5,818 bases of DNA, taken from contig RKRX01000134.1 in assembly GCA_007571185.1 (NCBI GenBank), positions 1 to 5,818 of the forward strand, read 5' to 3'. Both the position numbers and the translations under genes were made by a program. This document shows, in pieces, positions 1 to 5,123 of this stretch; the first letter of the stretch is position 1; each line of letters starts with the position of its first letter. Below the pieces are notes generated by a model. The model had not been told where the DNA came from and ran no database searches. It saw only the letters and a program-made list of their open reading frames with translations. Origin of the DNA: Oceanicaulis sp. Lineage in GTDB: Bacteria; Pseudomonadota; Alphaproteobacteria; Caulobacterales; Maricaulaceae.

Positions 1-692
1 TTGAGGAACTGCGCGGCCTCCTCTTCAGCGGATCCGCCAATTTCGCCGATCATGATGATCGACCGGGTTTCATCATCGGCCATGAACATGTCCAGAACGT
101 CAATAAACTCAAGACCCTTGACAGGATCGCCGCCAATACCCACAGCAGTGGTCTGGCCCAAGCCCACATTGGAAGTCTGGAATACCGCTTCATAGGTCAA
201 GGTGCCCGAACGAGAGACCACACCCACAGAACCCTTTTTGAAGATGGAGCCGGGCATAATGCCGATCTTGCACTCTTCTGGAGTTAAAACGCCCGGGCAA
301 TTCGGGCCAAGCAGGCGGGAGCTGGATGTTTTCAACCGAGCTTTGACTTTCACCATGTCCATCACCGGAATGCCTTCGGTGATGCAGGTGACCAGCTCAA
401 CCCCCGCATCAATGGCTTCAATGATTGCGGCTGCCGCGCCGGCGGGCGGAACGTAAATCACAGAGGCGGTGGCCCCGGTAGCATCCTTGGCGTCCGCCAC
501 AGAAGCGAATATCGGCAAAGTGGCGGAGCCGTCCAGACCTGACGTCCAGCTTTCACCACCCTTTCTCGGGTGTACGCCCGCCACCATCCTGGTTCCGAAA
601 TAGTTCAGCGCCTGCTCGGTATGGAAAGCGCCGGTTCTACCCGTCAGCCCCTGAACAATGACTTTGGTGTTTCTGTTGACGAGAATGGACAT
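1..692 (-). CDS. sucD: Succinyl-CoA ligase (ADP/GDP-forming) alpha subunit, partial (C-terminal part beyond window)
   Basis: This is the alpha subunit of the TCA-cycle enzyme that interconverts succinyl-CoA and succinate with nucleotide triphosphate formation; it works in the cytoplasm with SucC. The first 230 residues are visible and read without a frameshift. The N-terminal CoA-binding Rossmann domain shows [17 protein letters not shown] at about residues 13-29 and [10 protein letters not shown] at 81-90. The ligase domain has [10 protein letters not shown] (129-138), [11 protein letters not shown] (159-169), GIGGDP (185-190) and [14 protein letters not shown] (217-229), all hallmarks of SucD. 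The phosphorylated active-site histidine, near residue 246 in Escherichia coli SucD, is past the left edge, so it cannot be checked. The ATG at 692-690 was chosen because the protein begins [10 protein letters not shown], as in relatives. AAGG, eight bases upstream inside the end of sucC, can serve as ribosome binding site. The stop of sucC lies three bases upstream, so the genes are co-transcribed and probably translationally coupled. Confidence 0.97.
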   Translation of the reverse strand, partial: MSILVNRNTKVIVQGLTGRTGAFHTEQALNYFGTRMVAGVHPRKGGESWTSGLDGSATLPIFASVADAKDATGATASVIYVPPAGAAAAIIEAIDAGVELVTCITEGIPVMDMVKVKARLKTSSSRLLGPNCPGVLTPEECKIGIMPGSIFKKGSVGVVSRSGTLTYEAVFQTSNVGLGQTTAVGIGGDPVKGLEFIDVLDMFMADDETRSIIMIGEIGGSAEEEAAQFL

Positions 693-695
693 GTC

Positions 696-1892
696 TCAGA
701 CCTTCTTCACAGCCGCGGTTATTTTCTGAGCGGCGTCATCAAGATCATCAGCCGGAGTGATGTCCAAGCCGGATTCATTGAGAATTCTCTTGCCCGGACC
801 CACATTGGTGCCCTCCAGGCGAACCACCAGCGGAACCGTCAGACCCACTTCCTTCACAGCCGCAACCACACCTTCGGCGATCACGTCACAGCGCATGATG
901 CCGCCGAAGATATTCACCAGAATACCTTTGACGTTCGGGTCCGCGGTAATGATCTTGAACGCTGCGGTCACCTTCTCCCTGGAGGCGCCGCCGCCGACAT
1001 CAAGGAAGTTGGCCGGCTCAGCACCGTACAATTTGATAATGTCCATGGTCGCCATGGCCAAACCAGCGCCGTTCACCATGCAACCTATATCACCGTCCAG
1101 CGCAATATAGGCGAGATCGTATCTGGACGCCTCAATCTCCTTGTCGTTCTCTTCTGTGAGATCGCGTAACCGGCTTATATCTTCATGGCGGAAGGCGGCG
1201 TTGTCGTCAAAGGACACCTTGGCGTCCAGCACGCGCAGACGACCGTTTTCCATCACGATCAACGGGTTTACCTCCAGAAGGCTCATATCCTTACAGGTGA
1301 ACGCCTCGTACAGGATTGGCGCCAGCGACAGCATATCGTCGCGCGCCTTGCCCTCTAGCTCAAGCGCCAGAGCGATGTTGGCCGCATCGTCTGCGGTCAC
1401 CCCGGTTTCCGGGTTGATGTCAACTGTGAGGATTTTCTCCGGCGCATCTTCAGCAACCTGCTCAATGTCCATGCCGCCTTCGGTGGATGCCACAAAGGCT
1501 ACACGGCCGGTTTCCCGGTTCACGAGCAAGGACAGATAGAACTCGGCGGCGATGTCGGCCCCGTCTTCAATGTACAAACGGTTGACCCGCTTGCCTTCAG
1601 GGCCGGTCTGGTGAGTGACCAGAGTGTTGCCCAGCATGTCCCCGGCGTGCCTGGCCACATCCTCCCTGGAGAACGCCAGACGCACACCGCCCTTGGCGTC
1701 TTCGGGCAACTCACTGAACCTGCCCTTGCCGCGACCTCCGGCGTGAATCTGGGATTTCACCACCCACAGCGGGCCGGGCAGCTGATCGGCGGCTTTGACA
1801 GCCTCTTCCACGGAAAAGACCGCGACGCCTTCGGCCACAGGGACGCCGAATGTCTTCAGCAGGGCTTTCGCCTGATGCTCGTGAATATTCAT
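696..1892 (-). CDS. sucC: Succinyl-CoA ligase (ADP/GDP-forming) beta subunit
   Basis: This 398-residue beta subunit carries the ATP-grasp nucleotide site of succinyl-CoA ligase and pairs with SucD. It starts [19 protein letters not shown], the usual SucC N-terminus. [10 protein letters not shown] at 50-59 is the nucleotide-binding loop, LEVNPL (206-211) and [11 protein letters not shown] (222-232) hold the magnesium-binding Glu and Asp of the ATP-grasp fold, and [18 protein letters not shown] (267-284), NIFGGI (327-332) and [10 protein letters not shown] (359-368) belong to the C-terminal ligase domain. The length is close to the 388 residues of the E. coli protein. The frame stays open 33 codons upstream to 1991, but that stretch resembles no SucC and covers the promoter candidate, so ATG 1892 is preferred. 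No Shine-Dalgarno sequence is visible before this ATG; the nearby CCTCCC is of opposite sense. The sequence supports function firmly. Preference for ADP or GDP cannot be judged. Confidence 0.98.
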   Translation of the reverse strand: MNIHEHQAKALLKTFGVPVAEGVAVFSVEEAVKAADQLPGPLWVVKSQIHAGGRGKGRFSELPEDAKGGVRLAFSREDVARHAGDMLGNTLVTHQTGPEGKRVNRLYIEDGADIAAEFYLSLLVNRETGRVAFVASTEGGMDIEQVAEDAPEKILTVDINPETGVTADDAANIALALELEGKARDDMLSLAPILYEAFTCKDMSLLEVNPLIVMENGRLRVLDAKVSFDDNAAFRHEDISRLRDLTEENDKEIEASRYDLAYIALDGDIGCMVNGAGLAMATMDIIKLYGAEPANFLDVGGGASREKVTAAFKIITADPNVKGILVNIFGGIMRCDVIAEGVVAAVKEVGLTVPLVVRLEGTNVGPGKRILNESGLDITPADDLDDAAQKITAAVKKV

Positions 1893-1925
1893 AAAACGAA
1901 ATCGCTTGCATAGAGCTGAGGGAGG

Positions 1926-1956
1926 AAAAATAGGGCTTCGCCGGATCAGGGCGAGC
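1926..1956 (-). terminator. Terminator-like hairpin with T-tract in the sucC leader (attenuator or upstream terminator candidate)
   Basis: On the minus strand GCTCGCC (1956-1950) can pair with GGCGAAGC (1942-1935) around the 7-base loop CTGATCC. This makes a 7-bp stem with one bulged A, followed after CCTA by five T (1930-1926). The shape is that of a modest intrinsic terminator. It lies 34 bases before the sucC ATG and just after the -10 of the sucC promoter candidate. It could stop readthrough from the redoxin/membrane-protein genes, attenuate sucCD, or simply be a 5'-end stabilising stem. Function is inferred. Confidence 0.35.
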
Positions 1957-1962
1957 GCACGC

Positions 1963-1991
1963 TCTATAGCACCGAAAGACATGAGGTGCAA
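1963..1991 (-). promoter_or_regulatory. Candidate housekeeping promoter for sucCD
   Basis: On the minus strand TTGCACC (1991-1985) is followed after 14 bases by GCTATAGA (1970-1963). This fits the Caulobacter-type sigma-73 pattern of TTGaCgS, 10-14 bases, GCTANAWC at most positions. Read as sigma-70 it is TTGCAC, 17 bases, TATAGA. Transcription would begin near 1956 and give a leader of about 60 bases before sucC. It sits in the only sizeable gap upstream of sucC. No experimental start is known to me. Confidence 0.45.
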
Positions 1992-2016
1992 TGCAGCAGA
2001 ACTCCAGGGTTGGCCT

Positions 2017-2349
2017 CTAATCCGGTTGACGCGAGGTCGTTAGCCGGGCGCTGATCACACTGGCCAACCATCCTAGGCCGCCACAAAGCCCCGCTGTCAG
2101 AGGCATAACCAGGTACATATCTGCAGTGTGACAAATAGTCTCATTTCCGGCTTCACATGCCCGTGCCGCACCCACGGCAATTTCGGTGAAGCTCAAGGCT
2201 ACAAGCTGTCCCAGCATGACCGGCGTCCCTGCCCCGATCAATAGCCACCCCATCCAACTGATCAACTCCATATCGGCAAGGCGGCGGCGAAGCAGGAACC
2301 CGGCTGCAATCCCGGTCAGGGTAGAGGCGAGAATGGCGAGCGCGATCAT
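2017..2349 (-). CDS. Small three-helix inner-membrane protein with a predicted periplasmic cysteine pair, function unknown
   Basis: I do not recognise a named family for this 110-residue protein. It has three hydrophobic segments: about residues 2-20 ([19 protein letters not shown]), 29-52 and 79-101. The basic clusters RRRL at 21-24 and R102/R107 near the C-terminus put the first inter-helix turn and the tail in the cytoplasm, leaving the loop 53-78 on the periplasmic side. That loop contains Cys65 and Cys73 ([10 protein letters not shown]), which could form a disulfide; Cys89 is in the third helix. ATG 2349 was chosen because GAGG lies five bases upstream within GAGGAGGCC and translation then starts directly with a membrane helix. 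A GTG at 2451 would add 34 residues without helping the topology. It follows the exported redoxin gene on the same strand with no obvious terminator between them, so a redox partnership is possible but inferred. Confidence 0.75.
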   Translation of the reverse strand: MIALAILASTLTGIAAGFLLRRRLADMELISWMGWLLIGAGTPVMLGQLVALSFTEIAVGAARACEAGNETICHTADMYLVMPLTAGLCGGLGWLASVISARLTTSRQPD

Positions 2350-2371
2350 GGCCTCCTCACGCAGATAAAAG

Positions 2372-2503
2372 TCAGAGGAATACCGGTCTTCCAAAATCAG
2401 AGTAACGCCGCCAGCGCCAGTCCTCACCGATGAGACGGTGCAGATGATCACGTTCCATAGGCATGACGTGCACAGCCCATGAGAACCAGCGACGGTTACG
2501 CAC
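2372..2503 (-). CDS. Candidate 43-residue Arg/Trp-rich small ORF between the redoxin and membrane-protein genes
   Basis: A small reading frame opens with GTG 2503-2501 and ends at TGA 2374-2372, 22 bases before the membrane-protein ATG. CAGGAG at 2520-2515 lies 11 bases before the GTG, rather far for a ribosome binding site. An internal ATG at 2464 would give 30 residues. The product is basic and rich in Trp and Arg (NRRWFSWAV near the start, EDWRWRRYSDFG near the end), and no family is recognised. Its third-position GC looks similar to the neighbours, but it is too short for this to be decisive. It overlaps, in another frame, the optional N-terminal extension of the membrane protein; at most one of the two is likely real. 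It could be a small protein, a leader peptide, a gene remnant or chance. Confidence 0.22.
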   Translation of the reverse strand: MRNRRWFSWAVHVMPMERDHLHRLIGEDWRWRRYSDFGRPVFL

Positions 2504-2522
2504 GCAGTTGAATACTCCTGAT

Positions 2523-3125
2523 CTACCGCGCCTGCAGGGCGTTAATCACATCCAGGGCAGACACCCGGGTAGCATAACCGCGTTGCTCTCCTAGACCGGC
2601 TTCATGCCAGAATCTGGCCGCCACTTCGCCATTCGGGCGCAGGGCGAAAGCGATGGGATAGGGCACGCCATAGGCTTGATGATCAGGGTCGGCGTAAACG
2701 GGATCGCGCACGCCGAACGCATCAATCACCAGGCTGCCTTCATCAGCCAGAAGAGCCATGGACAAACCGCGGCGCTCAGCAACCTGAGCCAGGGTGTCCA
2801 CACTGTCATAGGTCAGCACGGCCACATTCCAGCCCGCCGCGCCAAACCGGTCCAGATGCTCTTCCAGCTCCAAAGTTTGACGTAGACAGAACGGGCACCA
2901 GCCCAGTGATCGGTTGAAATAGATCACCACACCTTCTTCACCGCTCAGATCAGCGACTGTGCGAATCTGACCGGTCGCATCCGAGACGCTGAATGGAGGT
3001 GCGACAGCACCGACCACCGGACCAAACTGGGATGCCGATTCGGACGCCGCCTCTATCGCCGACTGCGCCTGCGCGCTCACCGGAACCAGGCTCAGCCCCA
3101 GTGCAATCATTACGGAACGGATCAT
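2523..3125 (-). CDS. Exported peroxiredoxin/redoxin-family (AhpC/TSA, thioredoxin-fold) protein
   Basis: This 200-residue protein begins with a clear signal peptide: MIR, then a hydrophobic core SVMIALGLSLVPV, then SAQAQ, with likely cleavage around residues 19-21. It should act in the periplasm. The mature part is a thioredoxin fold of the AhpC/TSA or redoxin type. After VGAVAPPFSVSDATGQIRTV comes the strand VVIYFNRSLGWCPFC, with Cys77 and Cys80 forming a CPFC motif, then a helix rich in Leu and Glu. YGVPYPIAF near 152-160 supplies the cis-proline region and LRPNGEV the usual beta turn. WCPFC and WCPYC motifs are typical of peroxiredoxin-like proteins that may be reductases or peroxidases; the sequence alone cannot decide. 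A start nine codons upstream (3152) was rejected because AGGAGG lies six bases before ATG 3125 and the signal peptide then begins properly. The membrane-protein gene follows on the same strand. Confidence 0.88.
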   Translation of the reverse strand: MIRSVMIALGLSLVPVSAQAQSAIEAASESASQFGPVVGAVAPPFSVSDATGQIRTVADLSGEEGVVIYFNRSLGWCPFCLRQTLELEEHLDRFGAAGWNVAVLTYDSVDTLAQVAERRGLSMALLADEGSLVIDAFGVRDPVYADPDHQAYGVPYPIAFALRPNGEVAARFWHEAGLGEQRGYATRVSALDVINALQAR

Positions 3126-3131
3126 CTTGAT

Positions 3132-3137
3132 CCTCCT
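3132..3137 (-). promoter_or_regulatory. Strong ribosome binding site fixing the redoxin start
   Basis: AGGAGG on the minus strand, within AGAGGAGGA, lies six bases before ATG 3125. It is a full consensus Shine-Dalgarno at ideal spacing, and it decides against the upstream in-frame ATG at 3152. Confidence 0.85.
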
Positions 3138-3348
3138 CTGTTTGTGCTGCATGCAATTGGATGCCTCACATCATGCACTCGAATCGGAAGATAGGAAAAG
3201 CATCAACAGGCGCAAATCAAGCCAATGTGAACGCACGTGAGCGCCTCTCGCAGCCCGCATGACCGTCCCTGCAAGGAGTTGCGCTGGCGCCGCCGCTGAA
3301 CCACCGAGCAGTTCAACACTCGAGCCTTCGCCATGCAAAATGGCGGGG
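3138..3348. other. Non-coding divergent region between redoxin and cold-shock genes
   Basis: No convincing gene lies here. Open frames on both strands have unlikely compositions and no ribosome binding sites. It must contain the redoxin promoter, but only a weak leftward candidate is visible (TTGCGC, 16 bases, TATCTT, running from about 3217 down to 3190). A small inverted repeat TGAAC-N9-GTTCA occurs at 3297-3315, and GCATG is repeated just upstream of the redoxin ribosome binding site. None of these is strong enough to be called an operator. Confidence 0.5.
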
Positions 3349-3377
3349 TTGCAAGGCGGAACAGTTTCGTGCATACT
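3349..3377 (+). promoter_or_regulatory. Candidate promoter of the cold-shock gene
   Basis: TTGCAA (3349-3354), 17 bases, CATACT (3372-3377): each box matches the sigma-70 consensus at four of six positions with ideal spacing. Transcription would start near 3384 and give a leader of about 174 bases. This is comparable to the long structured leaders known for cspA-type genes, which makes the assignment plausible. It is based on motif matching only. Confidence 0.42.
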
Positions 3378-3383
3378 CTCTGC

Positions 3384-3557
3384 GCACAAGCGGCTTGAAC
3401 TTAGGGCCCGGTGGAGAATTGTTGCGAGAATTCAGGCGCTCTGGACCTCTCGAACTTGCTTTCCCCGACCGCAATCCGCATGCCGCGCGTGGGACGCTGC
3501 GCGCTCTTTCCGTATGCGCGGGACGCTGCGCGGATCGCTGGAAAAGGATCCACCCTT
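3384..3557 (+). promoter_or_regulatory. Long putative 5' leader of the cold-shock gene
   Basis: About 170 bases separate the promoter candidate from the ATG, and no coding signal is seen in them. The last 75 bases contain a 17-base direct repeat, a CGCGC/GCGCG stem (3500-3504 with 3516-3520) around a pyrimidine-rich loop, and two alternative hairpins over the ribosome binding site. Long leaders of E. coli cspA-type mRNAs regulate translation with temperature, so a similar role is inferred here. The exact 5' end depends on the promoter guess. Confidence 0.4.
3487..3532 (+). repeat. Tandem 17-base direct repeat in the cold-shock leader
   Basis: GCGTGGGACGCTGCGCG at 3487-3503 recurs as GCGCGGGACGCTGCGCG at 3516-3532, with one mismatch, a period of 29 bases and a 12-base spacer. 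Each copy can fold on itself (GCGT/ACGC in the first, GCGC/GCGC in the second). The second copy ends 25 bases before the ATG of the cold-shock gene. Confidence 0.85.
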
Positions 3558-3770
3558 ATGACTATGGGTACCGTTAAATTCTTTAATGCCGAGAAAGGTT
3601 TCGGCTTCATCACTCCCGACGAAGGCAGCAAGGACGTGTTCATCCACGTCACCGCCCTCAAGGCCGCTGGCATCGACGATCTTCGCGATGGCCAACGCGT
3701 GGAGTTCGACACCGAACCCGATCGCCGCGGCAAGGGATCCAAGGCGGTGAATCTGAAGGTGTTCGACTGA
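3558..3770 (+). CDS. CspA-family cold-shock domain protein
   Basis: This 70-residue protein is a single cold-shock domain, an OB-fold that binds single-stranded RNA and DNA and melts mRNA structure. RNP1 is KGFGFI at residues 13-18 and RNP2 is VFIHV at 27-31, with the usual N-terminal GTVKFFNAEKG and the C-terminal KGSKAVNLKV. The KFFN in place of the KWFN of E. coli CspA is common in alphaproteobacteria. ATG 3558 was preferred because AAGGA (3544-3548) lies nine bases upstream; ATG 3564 would be too far from it. The frame is open back to 3411, but that part has no cold-shock similarity and is treated as leader. It is transcribed alone: divergent from the redoxin gene and convergent with the serine hydrolase gene. 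Whether it is truly cold-induced cannot be told from sequence, since many family members are constitutive or growth-phase controlled. Confidence 0.95.
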   Translation: MTMGTVKFFNAEKGFGFITPDEGSKDVFIHVTALKAAGIDDLRDGQRVEFDTEPDRRGKGSKAVNLKVFD

Positions 3771-3800
3771 TTGATTCCGGTTCAGACTTCTGACGGTGAA

Positions 3801-3835
3801 ACGCTGCGTGGATGTCCATGCGGCGTCTTCGCTGT
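3801..3835 (+). terminator. Strong hairpin after the cold-shock gene, likely terminator
   Basis: ACGCTGCGTGG (3801-3811) and CCATGCGGCGT (3816-3826) form an 11-bp stem with loop ATGT, 30 bases after the cold-shock stop. Two of the pairs are G-U in the rightward RNA and would be A-C mismatches in the leftward RNA, so the structure favours rightward transcripts. The tail CTTCGCTGT is poor in T, so it may be a rather weak intrinsic terminator or a 3'-end stabiliser. It sits between two convergent genes. Confidence 0.55.
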
Positions 3836-3855
3836 CGAACCAAGCCGCACATCAG

Positions 3856-4989
3856 TTACAGACAGCCATAAGCGGCTTCAATCAGCGCCTTGGCGCGTAT
3901 ATCGCCCACCAACACATCCATCTGCCGGTTCATGACGTAGGCGCCCGACAGCCCCCGCACCGGATCGGCGAATCCGCATGATCCGCCAAAACCGTAGTGG
4001 CCCACCGTCTGCGGTTCCGGGCCAAAGGCTGCCGAATCCCGGTTAATCATCACGCCGGCTGCAAATGACAGATCGAAAGGAAGCACCTTGTCCAGACCGC
4101 TCACCCGTGGCTTGAGTGCAGCCTGAACCGTTTCCGGGGCAAGAAGCACGGCTCCCTCATACCGGCCGTTTTGCGCGAACACTGACATCAGGCGAGCGAC
4201 GGCGTTCGCCGATCCGTGCCCGTTGGCGGCGGGCAGTTCAGCCGAACGCCAGATCACAGCACCGCGCCGGCCCGGCGAAGACCAGGGTTTGAGAAAGGCG
4301 GCGGAACGATACTCATTGAATGTTCCAAGATAAGGCGGACGGGGTGGAAGAACATGTTCGGCCACCCGATGATGATCGGATTCGGGCATGCCGATATGAA
4401 AATCCACGTTGTGCGGACCGCACAGCACATCGCGCAAAATCGCACCAATCGTACGATTCTTTTCATCTGCCCGACGCACCACGGCGTCGGCGATCACGCC
4501 ATAACTGACCGGATGATAACCCGAGCCCTCGCCCGGCGGCCAGAGCGGCGCCATGGCCGCAAAACGCGATTCCATCAACTCACGATCAAACCAGTCCGAG
4601 GCCTCCATCCCGGTCGGATAACCGGGCAACCCCGCCTGGTGTGACAGCGCCTGGGCCAGAGTGATGGTTTCCTTACCCGCTTGAGCGAACTCGGGCCAAA
4701 TCGACGCCACCGGCGCATCATAATTGAGCCGCCCCTGATCCGCCAGCCAAGCGACCACCAGTGCGACGACCGCCTTACCGGTTGAAAACACGGGCGCGAT
4801 GGTACGCCTTGTCCACGGTTGAGCAAACCTGCGGTCAGCGTAGCCAGCGTGAATGTCTACCAGAATCTCTCCGTTCCTGATCAGGGTGAAGGCTGCACCC
4901 AGCTCATTGCGCTCAGCGAAATTCTGCTCCAACACCTCGGCGACCCGCTCAAAGCCCGGCGCCAGCGTACCATAGACTTCAATGTTCAT
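3856..4989 (-). CDS. Beta-lactamase-fold serine hydrolase (class C / EstB-like esterase family)
   Basis: This 377-residue protein belongs to the serine beta-lactamase-like family (PF00144 type), which includes esterases, D-aminopeptidases and class C enzymes. Ser69-Thr-Gly-Lys72 in VFSTGKAV is the SxxK catalytic motif. Tyr158 in GSGYHPVSYGVIADAV takes the place of the YxN tyrosine, and His331-Tyr-Gly333 in GHYGFGGS replaces the KTG box, as usual for EstB-like members. LAQALSHQAGLPGYP (111-125) is another typical block. There is no signal peptide (MNIEVYGTLAPGFERV start), which argues for a cytoplasmic esterase rather than a true antibiotic-degrading beta-lactamase; the substrate is unknown. 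Length is usual for the family. ATG 4989 is the only well-placed start, though only a weak AGG lies nine bases upstream. The gene is divergent from the CoA ester lyase gene, with 134 bases between their starts, and convergent with the cold-shock gene. Confidence 0.93.
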   Translation of the reverse strand: MNIEVYGTLAPGFERVAEVLEQNFAERNELGAAFTLIRNGEILVDIHAGYADRRFAQPWTRRTIAPVFSTGKAVVALVVAWLADQGRLNYDAPVASIWPEFAQAGKETITLAQALSHQAGLPGYPTGMEASDWFDRELMESRFAAMAPLWPPGEGSGYHPVSYGVIADAVVRRADEKNRTIGAILRDVLCGPHNVDFHIGMPESDHHRVAEHVLPPRPPYLGTFNEYRSAAFLKPWSSPGRRGAVIWRSAELPAANGHGSANAVARLMSVFAQNGRYEGAVLLAPETVQAALKPRVSGLDKVLPFDLSFAAGVMINRDSAAFGPEPQTVGHYGFGGSCGFADPVRGLSGAYVMNRQMDVLVGDIRAKALIEAAYGCL

Positions 4990-5123
4990 ATCCCGGCGCC
5001 TAACACCAAGCGCATCAACCTGGCAAGCAGAGAGAGAGCGGTGATGATCAAACGCCTGACAGAGCGCGATGAGGCAAGTTGAGGAGTGGCGCCGATCATG
5101 GGGCTTGTGTAAGGCTGGATGTC

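Noticed and set aside
570..1169. 199-codon rightward open frame
   Set aside because: It lies opposite the sucC/sucD coding strand, has no ribosome binding site, and its composition is that of a shadow frame.
1893..1991. N-terminal 33-codon extension of sucC to the upstream ATG at 1991
   Set aside because: The extension resembles no SucC N-terminus, includes the promoter and hairpin candidates, and MNIHEHQAK at 1892 is the canonical start.
2350..2451. 34-residue N-terminal extension of the membrane protein from GTG 2451
   Set aside because: No ribosome binding site at the GTG, while GAGG precedes ATG 2349 and the first membrane helix starts there. It is not fully excluded.
3126..3152. Nine-codon extension of the redoxin from ATG 3152
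   Set aside because: It would run through the consensus AGGAGG ribosome binding site of ATG 3125 and weaken the signal peptide.
3297..3315. Inverted repeat TGAAC-N9-GTTCA as an operator
   Set aside because: Arms of only five bases in a 430-base non-coding region can arise by chance, and no known operator fits.
3171..3389. 72-codon leftward frame upstream of the redoxin gene
   Set aside because: No ribosome binding site and no recognisable domain. It covers the cold-shock promoter region, and only its C-terminal tail is hydrophobic, which is likely chance.
3411..3557. 49-codon upstream extension of the cold-shock protein
   Set aside because: The cold-shock domain starts at MTMGTVKFF with a properly spaced ribosome binding site; the upstream part matches nothing and contains repeats.
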